This document shows positions 34,533 to 44,005 of a stretch of 64,000 nt of DNA, one piece after another. The first letter of the stretch is position 1; each line of letters begins with the position of its first letter. Position numbers and translations under genes: made by a program. Below the pieces are notes generated by a model. It was given only the letters and a program-made list of their open reading frames with translations. It did not search any database and was not told the origin of the DNA. The stretch comes from Lachnospiraceae bacterium 3-1 (GTDB lineage Bacteria > Bacillota > Clostridia > Lachnospirales > Lachnospiraceae): contig KE159593.1 of the NCBI GenBank assembly GCA_000403255.2, forward strand, positions 423,712 to 487,711, in the 5' to 3' direction.

Positions 34533-35504
34533 TTAAAATTCTTCATATTCCACGCTGCCATCGGAATATGTGATTTCATAATATCCATGGCCGGAGCCGT
34601 TGCAGTCGTAGAATGCTTTTTTTGATACTACTGACCGTTCTGGAGCGGCAGGAGCAGCGGCAGGGGGAGCTTCTTGCACTGGTTCTTTCGTTCCTACTGC
34701 CACAACCTTATTTACGGGTTCCTTTGTAACCTTTTCTTCGATTGCTTCTCGGGACTCTTCCGTTCCGTCCACATAAGTAACCTTGTAGGACACCTCTTTT
34801 TCACCGTTCTCACCGTTTTGGCTGACTTGTTCCTCACCTTTTGTAAGGGAACTGTCATTTTCATAGGTAGTTTCGTATTCAAGAGTTTCTGTTTCTACTA
34901 CTGTCTCAAAGGTGATACGGTTTACCACAATTTTCATACCGTCTGTTACTGCTTCTGTCACAGCGGGAGTGACACGGTCGTCTTCCCCTAATGTGATTTT
35001 TAACTCTGCTAATGCATCGCCTACGGTTGCAGCCTCTGTCTCCTGGGTAAGGGTTTTTCCGTCGCATTGAACTTCTATAGCAAAGGAATAAAAGATTTTA
35101 ACTTCCATTCCGTCCGTCAGCCGTTCACTTAAATCATAGTTTATGTGCTGTTTTTCTCCCAGGGTAATGCCTTCCTGCTTTAAAAGATCACTGATGGTTC
35201 CTCCAACAATAACCACATCCTCTGTCTTTCCATCCATAGTTAGATGAATGGTATTTTTTCTGGAAATTACGATTTCCTGCGCTTCTGAAATCTTTGTATC
35301 CAGCGCAGGGCTTACTTCATCCCCATCTTTCAATGTAATTTCTGCATCCTCTAAAATCTTTTCTACTGTACTTGGGACGGAAACCTCTATTTCGGTGGTT
35401 GTACCGCCGTCATTTACTTTCATAGTTGCTTTTCCACAGGCGCACAATCCCAGTGAAAGCAAGAGAGCTGTGCCAAGCATCATTATTTTTTTCATTGTAT
35501 TCAT
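34533..35504 (-). CDS. Lipoprotein with DUF348 repeats and a G5 domain (YabE-like)
   Basis: A 323-aa lipoprotein (lipobox LGLCACGK). Three DUF348-type ubiquitin-like repeats are visible by their TVGDALAELKITLGEDDRVT and TISDLLKQEGITLGEKQ patterns. A G5 domain follows (ETVVETETLEYETTYENDSS through YKVTYVDGTEESRE). YabE/Rpf proteins carry this set before a peptidoglycan-lytic 3D or Rpf domain; here the tail is Pro/Ala-rich and ends with YYEITYSDGSVEYEEF, so no lytic domain is seen. It probably binds cell wall. GAAGGAG precedes the start, which overlaps the DHHW gene stop by four bases. Confidence 0.88.
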   Translation of the reverse strand: MNTMKKIMMLGTALLLSLGLCACGKATMKVNDGGTTTEIEVSVPSTVEKILEDAEITLKDGDEVSPALDTKISEAQEIVISRKNTIHLTMDGKTEDVVIVGGTISDLLKQEGITLGEKQHINYDLSERLTDGMEVKIFYSFAIEVQCDGKTLTQETEAATVGDALAELKITLGEDDRVTPAVTEAVTDGMKIVVNRITFETVVETETLEYETTYENDSSLTKGEEQVSQNGENGEKEVSYKVTYVDGTEESREAIEEKVTKEPVNKVVAVGTKEPVQEAPPAAAPAAPERSVVSKKAFYDCNGSGHGYYEITYSDGSVEYEEF

Positions 35505-36928
35505 GGTAATAATTCTCCTTCATTTATTTTTTTTGTCTGGACCACACGGTAGTCATTCAGGTTCTTTGTCAGTATTTCAATTTCCACCGGATAGGCCGTA
35601 ATATTTTCTTTTTTGATATAGACCTCATAATCATTGGAGTCAATATGATACGCATTATAATATTTTCCGTTGATTCGGACAATAATGTCTGTTTCATTCT
35701 CTAGGAGAGATTCCTCTATGCTTCCGCTAATCGTATAGTAATTAAAATCATAATCTAAGGACGCCATTGATATGGTAGCGGCGGATTCCGCAGCCTGAGT
35801 GGTATCCTTTGCTGTGATAGCTTTTGAAGCTTTGAGGACATTTTCTGTTTCTTCCACGGGAGAAATGATGGGCGGCATGTTGATATATTCAGAGAGGTTA
35901 CGCTCCACCTTCTCAAGTACAACTGCATCTGGATTATATTGCTCCATCAGGCTTTCCAATCCATAGGGGACTTCTTTCGTGAAATATGCTTTTTCAAACT
36001 GATCTGCAATCAAAGGGAGCAATGTATTTCCAAAGGAATCCCGAAACATGAGCAGTGTGCCGTTTCCTGTTCCGCCTTCTGTCTCAATCCATCCGTCTTC
36101 TACACTTTTGGCATCATTTACATAGGTGTGTTTTTGGTCTATCTCATAGTTGTAATTCAGTTCTTTTTCCCCATAAAAGGTATAAAGCATCCGGTTTAAG
36201 TCACCGTCCTCATTTTTGGCTCTAGTGACAGGGAGGTCGGTATAATTCATGTAGGGATATTCCAAAGCATCCATGATGCACTGATAGGCCAGAACTGCAC
36301 CTTTCATGTTCCAGTGGGAATCCCTTTTCAAATATAAAACCTCATCCTCGTTTCGAAACAGTTCCAATAAATCTGCATAAGGAATGTTTAATTCCTGAAG
36401 CTTCGGCGTTAACAGGTCTACATTATGTGTATGATCCACAATATAGGAATTATAATATGGCATATGTTCTCCATACAATGTATTTTTATTGGGCGGAATT
36501 GTCAGGAGAAAATCACTTCCTTTTCCCGCCACATATTCTTTAACCAGAGAAATATTATGGGCAAGATTGTAGATCTGCCGATCTGACATCCGGTTAGAGC
36601 CCAGATAGTCCCCCAAAGTGGAGGTATAATACAGCCAGTCATCCGTTCCGTATGTAACGGTATCCACATTGGAAACCGAAAAAAGGGAGGTCTGAATCTT
36701 TGCATCTGCATAAACCAGTTCATTGCGGAATGCAAAATGTTCATTAAAATATTTTTCAAATTCCTGAAAAAAATCCAGATTCAAGGACCCATCTTTTGCC
36801 TTCAGGCTTGGAAAGGAGGACATTACCTTATTTTCTGTGCTTGTGGTTGTGGGATGCACAGCCATGCCAATCAATGGCAGCAGGCATACACATATGCAGG
36901 CGATGATAAAGATTAAATGTTTTTTCAT
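35501..36928 (-). CDS. DHHW family protein (AlgX/AlgJ-like)
   Basis: About 475 aa from the ATG at 36928 (MKKHLIFIIACICVCLLPL), which has AGGAG in front; the ORF is open from 36958. The N-terminus is one membrane anchor with the rest outside the cell. It has the SGNH-like acylation fold: the conserved RDSHWNMKGAVLAYQ (His-Trp motif) near residue 205 and FRDSFGNTLLPLIADQ near 300. Such proteins move acetyl groups from a membrane-bound MBOAT partner to a surface polysaccharide. The MBOAT gene is directly upstream in the same operon. Confidence 0.9.
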   Translation of the reverse strand: MKKHLIFIIACICVCLLPLIGMAVHPTTTSTENKVMSSFPSLKAKDGSLNLDFFQEFEKYFNEHFAFRNELVYADAKIQTSLFSVSNVDTVTYGTDDWLYYTSTLGDYLGSNRMSDRQIYNLAHNISLVKEYVAGKGSDFLLTIPPNKNTLYGEHMPYYNSYIVDHTHNVDLLTPKLQELNIPYADLLELFRNEDEVLYLKRDSHWNMKGAVLAYQCIMDALEYPYMNYTDLPVTRAKNEDGDLNRMLYTFYGEKELNYNYEIDQKHTYVNDAKSVEDGWIETEGGTGNGTLLMFRDSFGNTLLPLIADQFEKAYFTKEVPYGLESLMEQYNPDAVVLEKVERNLSEYINMPPIISPVEETENVLKASKAITAKDTTQAAESAATISMASLDYDFNYYTISGSIEESLLENETDIIVRINGKYYNAYHIDSNDYEVYIKKENITAYPVEIEILTKNLNDYRVVQTKKINEGELLP

Positions 36929-36970
36929 ATAAGTTCTCCTCTTTGTACAAAGATTCACAGTTTGGTTTTC

Positions 36971-38425
36971 CTAAAATCTAAAATAGATAAAAGGATTATA
37001 AGAACCACCAGACAGCCGGATGATGCACCATAAAAGCAGTACAAAGGAAGCTGCATACAAGGTGAATTGTACAAGGTTTTCTTTTTTGCTGCAAAGGTCG
37101 GAGACTTCTGTTGTAGCCTTTCCGTTTTCATGGCCTTCCATATTAGAAAAGCCGAGGATTTTTCTGTTAAGAAAGCAAATAGGTCCGCAGCCGATGACGG
37201 CTGCAATCAGCATGGCAATAAAAAATGGCGTCATCTGCTGATAGATAAAGGACATAGATGCTGCTGAGAATTCAAAGCCTGTAAACATCTTTGCGATAAA
37301 GGTAAGACCAAGGCTTAAAGTATCTGCCCGGAAAATCACAAACCCTACGGTTACAATCAACATCGTATACAGATGCAGAATTACACGGGGCAGTTTTTTT
37401 AGGGATGGGACAAATTCCTCCAGGAAGCTAAAGGCTCCGTGGAACAGTCCCCATACAACAAAAGTCCAGTTGGCGCCATGCCAAAGTCCTGTAAGGAAAA
37501 ATACAATGACCTTATTGACTCCAGTGCGTATTTTTCCTTTCCGGTTACCGCCAAGGGGAATGTACACATATTCCTTAAACCAGGAGGATAAGGAAATGTG
37601 CCAGCGACGCCAGAATTCCTTGATGGTGAGGGAGCCGTAGGGATGCTCAAAGTTTTCCTTAAAATGAAAGCCAAACATCCGTCCAAGTCCAATGGCCATA
37701 TCACTGTATCCGCTGAAATCAAAGTAAATCTGCATGGTATAGGCGATGGCTCCAATCCATGCGCCTAGGATATTCAGAGAATCAAAGCCCTGGCCGAATG
37801 CATGGTCGGCAACCACTGCCATGGTATTGGAAATTAATATTTTTTTTGCCAGGCCGCAGATAAAGCGTCGCAAGCCCTGGGCTGTTTCTGCTATGCTTAT
37901 GCTTCGGTTGTCAATTTCAAGCGCAATGTCCCTGTATTTTACAATTGGCCCTGCAATAAGCTGAGGGAAGAAGGATATGTATAACAATACTTTACCAAAA
38001 TTCTTCTGAATCTCTACCTGTTCCCGGTATACATCAATTACGTAGGACAATGCCTGAAATGTGAAAAAGGAAATGCCAATGGGCAAAGTAATTTGTGGAA
38101 CATTGATGTTACAGTGTAAGATACTGTTTAAGGTTGTAATGAAAAATCCGGTGTACTTAAATACGCTTAAAATACCAATATTCACCACTACCGCTGTAAT
38201 CAATACAGCTTTCCGATTTATCTTTTCCATAAGTATTGCGCACAAATAATTCAGAAAGGCGCTTATGACCATCAAAATCACATAAACTGGTTCGCCAAAT
38301 GCATAGAAAACCAGGCTTGCAATGATGAGAAGTACATTTTTTACTTTTATGGAAGGGATTGCACTGTGCAGGCAAAATATAATCGGAAAAAATATACATA
38401 AAAATACTAATGAGCTGAAAACCAT
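36971..38425 (-). CDS. MBOAT family O-acyltransferase (AlgI-like)
   Basis: A 484-aa polytopic membrane protein with the MBOAT pattern: QLIAGPIVKYRDI, FSGYSDMAIGLGRMFGFHF, NFEHPYGSLTIKEFWRRWH and the active-site His in GLWHGANWTFVVWGLFHG. These enzymes carry acyl groups across the membrane for acetylation of exopolysaccharide or wall polymers. It is paired with the DHHW gene 42 bases downstream. The target polymer is not evident from the neighbours. Confidence 0.95.
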   Translation of the reverse strand: MVFSSLVFLCIFFPIIFCLHSAIPSIKVKNVLLIIASLVFYAFGEPVYVILMVISAFLNYLCAILMEKINRKAVLITAVVVNIGILSVFKYTGFFITTLNSILHCNINVPQITLPIGISFFTFQALSYVIDVYREQVEIQKNFGKVLLYISFFPQLIAGPIVKYRDIALEIDNRSISIAETAQGLRRFICGLAKKILISNTMAVVADHAFGQGFDSLNILGAWIGAIAYTMQIYFDFSGYSDMAIGLGRMFGFHFKENFEHPYGSLTIKEFWRRWHISLSSWFKEYVYIPLGGNRKGKIRTGVNKVIVFFLTGLWHGANWTFVVWGLFHGAFSFLEEFVPSLKKLPRVILHLYTMLIVTVGFVIFRADTLSLGLTFIAKMFTGFEFSAASMSFIYQQMTPFFIAMLIAAVIGCGPICFLNRKILGFSNMEGHENGKATTEVSDLCSKKENLVQFTLYAASFVLLLWCIIRLSGGSYNPFIYFRF

Positions 38426-38460
38426 TTTTTTCTCCTTTGTTACAAGACGTCATATGTCTG

Positions 38461-39977
38461 TCAGATTTTTATATGCATCCACGGTTCGTTGGCTGCAATT
38501 CCTCCTTTATGATCTACGTTTGTCTTGGTATCATAGCTGAGGGCATAGTAACTATAGGAAGGGTCAAATTTGTTTCGTTCTGGATCATAAATTAATCCAT
38601 CAATTTCAGCCCATCCATGATAGCCGCTGCTGCAACAATATACTTCTTCATATCCAATGGCTTTTGCCAGATATGCAAAGGCAGCAGCGTAACTAAAACA
38701 ATTTCCTTTTCCGTCGTTTAAGAACATATCATTTGCATAGACCACGGGCCAGTCCATACCCATATAATGAGGAATTCTGGGAAAGGCTCCCTGGTAGGTT
38801 TTTACAAATTCAAAACAAGTTCTCAGCTTTTTTTCTTTTGACATGCTGTCAGTTGTAATGCTGGCAAGCGCCGTCTGAGCCCTTTGGAGGGTTGCAAGTG
38901 ATTCTGGGCTCATGCCTTCCATTGCTTTTCCATTCACATATACGGTCAGCGCTGGGAGCTTTAGCGTTTTTTTTGCAGAATAACTATAATACCTGGTTCC
39001 GGCGTTCAGCCCTGTGTTGGCCAAGGTGAGGGAACCCTTTTTTGCACGATACATTTTATTTCTGCTGTTTAGATAATATCCAGAATACAACTTTCCTTTG
39101 ATATAAAGGGTAGGCTGTGAGAGCTTCTGGGTCTTAGAACTTTTGTAGTTGTAATACTGGTGTTAATCTTAAGAGTGCCAGTTACCAAGGTGAGGGAACC
39201 CTTTTTTGCACGGTACATTTTATTTCTGCTGTTTAGATAATATCCAGAATAAACCTTGCCTTTCACATACAAAGTCTGTTTTGACAGTGTTCTGGTTTTT
39301 CCGGTGTTGTAGTTAAAGTATTTGGCGCCTGCTGGAATAATTCCAGTTCTCAGGGTGATGACGCCTTTTTTCACATGATACATGTTATTTTTCCTGTTGA
39401 GGTAATAGCCAGAGTAGATTTTTCCTTTTACAAATAGGGTCTGTTTTGGTAAAGTCACAATTTCATTGTTCTGGCAGTTATAGTATGAAGCGCCTTCCTT
39501 TAGGGTTTTTGTTACCAATTCTGCTGAACCGTTAGATACTATGTACAAAATACCAGCCTTGTCCATGTAATAGCCAGTATAAAGTACTCCATCCATATAA
39601 ATGAGTCCATCTTTATTTTCCAGTCCTTCTGATGGTGTCTCTTGTATTTCCTCAGTGGGAGGAACAGGATTTATTTCTGCTTTTTGCTCTTGGCTGTCAG
39701 GCATTTCTAATTCTGATTGTTCCCTATTCGAACATTCAGGTTCTGTGTGTGCATCACCTGATAATTGAGGTTCTGTGTGTGTATCATCCGATAATTGAGG
39801 TTCTGCGTGTATATCATCCGATGTTTTCCATTCTTCCGATTGTGTTTCATCATGCATTTCTGTTTCGGCAGAAACATCTTCTATTAATGTTGCATAAGCA
39901 GGCATTACATTAACAGCAAGGAGACTTGCTGTTAATGCAAATGAACAGATATAAACCATGAGTTTCTTGTTTTTCAT
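38461..39977 (-). pseudogene. Secreted transglutaminase-like protein with SGYYLN repeats, frameshifted
   Basis: One gene split by a single-base frameshift near 39159. The 5' part (39069-39977) has a signal peptide (VYICSFALTASLLAV), short tandem acidic repeats (DDTHTEPQLS) and about three KGKVYSGYYLN-type repeats. After TLKINT the frame moves by one base, consistent with loss of one C in a short C run. The 3' part (38461-39090) carries the last repeat and the transglutaminase domain with Cys in GNCFSYAAAF, His in YHGWAEIDG and Asp in LIYDPE. It is a clear paralogue of the intact gene upstream. It may be a true null, a phase-variable gene or a sequencing error. Confidence 0.8.
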
Positions 39978-40065
39978 AAATTTTCCCTTCCTTACATTTG
40001 TTTTGGAAAATAATTATGACAGTGAAAGAGTTTTGCACAAATGGAATGTCATAATCATTTTTTTA

Positions 40066-42105
40066 TTAAAGTTTTATGCGCATCCATGGTTTTCTAGCTC
40101 CAATCGCACCCTTATAGTCCTGGTCGGTAGGTGTGTCATAGCTGAGCGCATAGTAATTGTAGACATGATGCCATTTACTCCATTCCGGATCATAAATCAA
40201 TCCATCAATTTCAGCCCATCCATGGCCACCGCTGTTACAGCAGTATACTTCTTCATATCCAATGGCTTTTGCCATATATGCAAAAGCAGCCGCGTAACTG
40301 CAGCAGTTTCCGCTTCCGTTCACAAACATATCGTTTGCATAGATAACTGGCCAATCCATTCCTGTATAATGAGGCATTCTAGGTCTGCTTTCCTGGTATG
40401 TTTTTACATAATCAAAACAAATGCGGAGTTTTGTTTCCATTGACATGCTGTCATTGGTGATGCTGGCAACTACTGTCTGTGCTCTTTGGAGGGTTGCAAA
40501 GGACTCAGGGCTCATTCCTTCTATTACTTTTCCATTGATATAGATAGTGGATGCCGCAAGTGTCTGCATTCCTTTGGCATTATGGTTATAGTATGCAGTT
40601 CCAGCGCCGAGTATGCCATTGACTGGAGTGCAGATACCTTTTTGTACGTGGTGCATTCTGTTTTCAGGATTTAGATAATAGCCAGAATAAATTTTTCCGT
40701 TCACATATAACGTATCTTTTGACAAAGTTTGGGTTTTTCCTGCTTTATAGTTGTAATATTTCTCGCCAGTACCCAGTATTTTGGTTACCAGTGTGAGAGA
40801 ACCCTTTTTTACAGAATACATGGTGTTGCTACTGTTTAAATAATAGCCAGAATACAATTTTCCTTTTATATAAAGTGTTGCCTTTGAGAGTCTTTGTGAT
40901 TTATCTTTTTTGTAGTCGAAATATTTGGTTTTTACTTTCAGGGTACCAGTTACCAGGGTAAGAGAGCCCTTTTTCACGCGATACATATTGCCTTTACTGT
41001 TCAAGTAATAGCCAGAATAAATTTTTCCTTTTATATAAAGTGTTGCTTTTGAAAGCCTTTGTGTCTTGTTCTTCTTGTAGTCGAAATACTTGGTTTTTTC
41101 CTTCAGAGTGCCAGTCACCAGGGTAAGGGAGCCTTTTTTGGCACGATACATACGATTTCTGCTGTTTAGGTAATAGCCAGAATACAATTTTCCTTTTACA
41201 TAAAGTGTTGCTTTTGAGAGACCTTGTGTTTTATTTTTCGTGTAGTCGAAATACTTGGTTTTTTCCTTCAGAGTGCCAGTTACCAGGGTAAGGGAGCCTT
41301 TTTTCACACGATACATTTTACTATTATGGTCCATATAATAGCCGGAATGTAATTTCCCTTTTACATATAATGTTTGTTGGGAAAGCGCTAAGTTCCCTTT
41401 GGAAGAGAGATTATAGTAGTCAGTATTTTTTTCTAACGTTCCAGTGAATGGTTCTGCCACTCCATTTGATACCTTGTACATAATATTGGAGCTATCAATA
41501 AAATAGCCAGAATACATCTGTCCATTTACAAAGACAGTCTGCTTTTGCAGTATGACCTTTTCATTACTGGGAAGTTTATAGTAGGATGTCCCCTCACTCA
41601 ATATGTCATTTACCAGTTCAGGGATTCCATTAGATACTATGTACAAAATACCAGCGCTATCCATATAATAGCCATTATAAAGGGTATCATCCATAGAATA
41701 GATTAAGTTGTCGTCTTTTATCTGTATGCCGGATACCGCGCCAGATTCCCCTTCTGCTCGTGGAACAGGGGTGAACTCTGGATTTGCATCTGTTCCATCA
41801 AAATCCTCCAGTTTTCTTCGGAAACCATTGGGATTTTGGGAATTTTCTTCGGTTTCGTCAGAGATTTCTGGTGTTACCTCAGTGTCATTAAATGGTTCTG
41901 TTTCGGGCATTGGTTCAATTTCTCTTACTGCTTGTGCATGTTCGGGCGATAGTTGTTCATCCACAAGTTCTTCTTTTCTGGTTTGCGTTTCATCTGCCAT
42001 AAGCTCCTCAGATGGCATTGCTGCAAAAGCGGGGAATGCATTGGCAGTAATGAGACTTACTGTTAGGGCCAATGCACAGATCGGAGTAATAAGTTTCTTT
42101 TTCAT
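40066..42105 (-). CDS. Secreted transglutaminase-like protein with cell-surface repeats
   Basis: 679 aa. The signal peptide is MKKKLITPICALALTVSL with cleavage near AFAA. A disordered acidic part follows to about residue 130. Nine or so repeats of about 40 residues, each with LYVKGKLYSGYYLNS and MYRVKKGSLTLVTGTLK, fill residues 130-490. They resemble the choline/cell-wall-binding repeat style in spacing but not in residues. The C-terminal transglutaminase-core domain has Cys in GNCCSYAAAFAYMAKAIGYE, His in GGHGWAEIDG and Asp in LIYDPEW. It may cross-link or cleave surface proteins. No sortase motif is seen. Confidence 0.85.
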   Translation of the reverse strand: MKKKLITPICALALTVSLITANAFPAFAAMPSEELMADETQTRKEELVDEQLSPEHAQAVREIEPMPETEPFNDTEVTPEISDETEENSQNPNGFRRKLEDFDGTDANPEFTPVPRAEGESGAVSGIQIKDDNLIYSMDDTLYNGYYMDSAGILYIVSNGIPELVNDILSEGTSYYKLPSNEKVILQKQTVFVNGQMYSGYFIDSSNIMYKVSNGVAEPFTGTLEKNTDYYNLSSKGNLALSQQTLYVKGKLHSGYYMDHNSKMYRVKKGSLTLVTGTLKEKTKYFDYTKNKTQGLSKATLYVKGKLYSGYYLNSRNRMYRAKKGSLTLVTGTLKEKTKYFDYKKNKTQRLSKATLYIKGKIYSGYYLNSKGNMYRVKKGSLTLVTGTLKVKTKYFDYKKDKSQRLSKATLYIKGKLYSGYYLNSSNTMYSVKKGSLTLVTKILGTGEKYYNYKAGKTQTLSKDTLYVNGKIYSGYYLNPENRMHHVQKGICTPVNGILGAGTAYYNHNAKGMQTLAASTIYINGKVIEGMSPESFATLQRAQTVVASITNDSMSMETKLRICFDYVKTYQESRPRMPHYTGMDWPVIYANDMFVNGSGNCCSYAAAFAYMAKAIGYEEVYCCNSGGHGWAEIDGLIYDPEWSKWHHVYNYYALSYDTPTDQDYKGAIGARKPWMRIKL
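40690..41340 (-). repeat. Tandem DNA repeats coding the SGYYLN units
   Basis: Five or more units of about 120 bases with high similarity at DNA level, for example the AAGGGAGCCTTTTTT-type stretches near 41125 and 41290. They code for the 40-residue units of the transglutaminase-like protein. Copies in the neighbouring frameshifted gene are similar enough for recombination between the two genes. Confidence 0.75.
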
Positions 42106-42368
42106 TTGTTTGTGTCCTTCCTTTTTACAATATTTGTACTATATCATATAGCCTTTAGTATACAACAAAATGGGAAAACGTCAATGGAAAAACATGCGCA
42201 GTATATTTACTAAAAGTATTATTTGCTAATTTATTCTTTTTAGAATATAATTAATTGCGAAATTTTAGGTTAGTATAATTTTATGTATAATTTACACAAT
42301 TTTCCGATACAGAAACACAAAATGCTGGATGCACCAAACGGAAGTTAAGGAAAAGAGGCTATAAAATT

Positions 42369-43079
42369 ATGAGGTTGTATGTTATCCGTCATGGGGCAAC
42401 CCAGGGAAATCGGGAGCGCCGTTATGTAGGGCGTACCGACGAGGAAATTCTGGAATCAGAAAAAGAACGGTTGAGACAAAAGATACCATATTTTCCCCAA
42501 ATGGATATGGTTTTTGTAAGTCCCTATCTAAGATGCAGACAGACAGCAGAAATCCTTTTTTTCCACAGGCTGGAGGAAGGTTTTTTTGATTCCCAAAGGG
42601 GGAAGCTGCCGGAGCTTGAAATGGTCAGCAATCCCAATGTAGAAATTGTAGAGGATTTGCGAGAGATGGATTTTGGAGCGTTTGAGTACAGGAATTACCA
42701 GGAATTGGCTGGTAATTCGGACTATCAAGCATTTATTGACAACGGAGGAACCACAGGATTCCCAGGCGGAGAGGATTTGGGAGTATTTAAAGAACGCTGC
42801 TGTCAGGCATTTTTGGCATGTATCAGGAAAGCCAGTGAGAATCGGTGGCAGCAGATTGGATTTGTGGTACATGGCGGAACCATTATGGCGGTTTTGGAAG
42901 CATTTTCTGATCCGCCAAAAGATTATTATGATTGCCAGGTGGGAAACGGCTGTGGCTATATAATAGATTTAGAGATAGAGAGGGAAGAGCGTGACCATGT
43001 TTTGCTATCCCATACAAAAGAAAAATTTTTGGAGGATAGGGAGAATATAAAATTGAAAATTAAGGAGGAAATAAGATGA
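42369..43079 (+). CDS. Histidine phosphatase family protein
   Basis: A 236-aa member of the phosphoglycerate mutase-like superfamily. The catalytic His motif is VIRHGATQGNRERRYVGRTDE, the second Arg is in SPYLRCRQTA and the second His is in VVHGGTIMAVLE. Family members remove phosphate from sugars or cofactors; the CobC/PhoE type is the nearest by pattern. Its stop overlaps the next gene by four bases, so the two are co-translated. Confidence 0.9.
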   Translation: MRLYVIRHGATQGNRERRYVGRTDEEILESEKERLRQKIPYFPQMDMVFVSPYLRCRQTAEILFFHRLEEGFFDSQRGKLPELEMVSNPNVEIVEDLREMDFGAFEYRNYQELAGNSDYQAFIDNGGTTGFPGGEDLGVFKERCCQAFLACIRKASENRWQQIGFVVHGGTIMAVLEAFSDPPKDYYDCQVGNGCGYIIDLEIEREERDHVLLSHTKEKFLEDRENIKLKIKEEIR

Positions 43080-44005
43080 AAATTGTATTTTTGGATGCAA
43101 AGTCCATTGGGGAAGATATTGATTTATCTGGGTATGAAACCTTAGGAGAAGTAGTAAAATATGATTTTTCCACCACAGAAGAGGCGAGAGAGCGGGTAAC
43201 AGATGCAGATGTCATTATTTTAAATAAGGTATTGATCAATGAAAAAAGTATTGGTAATGCGAAAAATTTAAAGCTTGTCTGTGTGACAGCAACCGGAACT
43301 AACAATCTGGATAAAGAATATCTGGAAAAGAGAGGAATTGCCTGGCGAAACGTAGCGGGATATTCTACAGAAACAGTGGCTCAGCATACCTTTGCAATGA
43401 TGTTTTACTTGTTGGAGCATTTGCCTTATTACGATGAATATGTGAAATCAGAAAAGTATGTGGCAGACCGCTTGTTCACTCATTTTGACAAGAAATTCTC
43501 AGAATTGGCTGGAAAGACCTGGGGAATTATTGGCATGGGCGCTATTGGACGAAGGGTTGCGGAAATAGCCAGGATGTTTGGCTGTAACGTGATTTATTAT
43601 TCTACCTCTGGGAAGAATAACCAGCCAGAGTATCAGCGTGTGGAATTTGAACAACTGTTGGAAAATTCTGACATTGTATCCGTTCATGCGCCATTGACAC
43701 CGGAAACAGAAGGATTGATGGATAAACATGCATTTGCGAAAATGAAGAAATCTGCAATTTTCTTAAATTTGGGAAGGGGACCCATTGTCTCAGAGCAGGA
43801 TTTGGCGGATGCCTTGCGCACAGGAGAAATCCGGGGAGCAGCTCTTGATGTGCTTTGTGTGGAACCTATGAGTAAGGACAATCCTTTGAGAGAAATCAAG
43901 GATAGTGATAAATTGTTGATTACGCCTCACATTGCCTGGGCAAGCGTGGAAGCCAGAACCAGGCTGATGGAGACGATATTGGAACAAATCAAGGAGTTTT
44001 TCTAA
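43076..44005 (+). CDS. D-2-hydroxyacid dehydrogenase
   Basis: A 309-aa NAD-dependent enzyme. The nucleotide-binding motif is GIIGMGAIGRRVAEIARMFG. Catalytic residues lie in FLNLGRGPIVSEQDL (Arg region), ALDVLCVEPM (Glu region) and TPHIAWASVEARTR (His). These enzymes reduce 2-keto acids to D-hydroxy acids, for example glycerate or lactate. GGAGGAAATAAG precedes the ATG, and it overlaps the phosphatase gene. Confidence 0.93.
   Translation: MKIVFLDAKSIGEDIDLSGYETLGEVVKYDFSTTEEARERVTDADVIILNKVLINEKSIGNAKNLKLVCVTATGTNNLDKEYLEKRGIAWRNVAGYSTETVAQHTFAMMFYLLEHLPYYDEYVKSEKYVADRLFTHFDKKFSELAGKTWGIIGMGAIGRRVAEIARMFGCNVIYYSTSGKNNQPEYQRVEFEQLLENSDIVSVHAPLTPETEGLMDKHAFAKMKKSAIFLNLGRGPIVSEQDLADALRTGEIRGAALDVLCVEPMSKDNPLREIKDSDKLLITPHIAWASVEARTRLMETILEQIKEFF

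Noticed and set aside
40690-41340. Regular repeats that might be read as a CRISPR array
   Set aside because: The units are about 120 bases, in frame, and code for protein repeats; there are no unique spacers of 30-40 bases.
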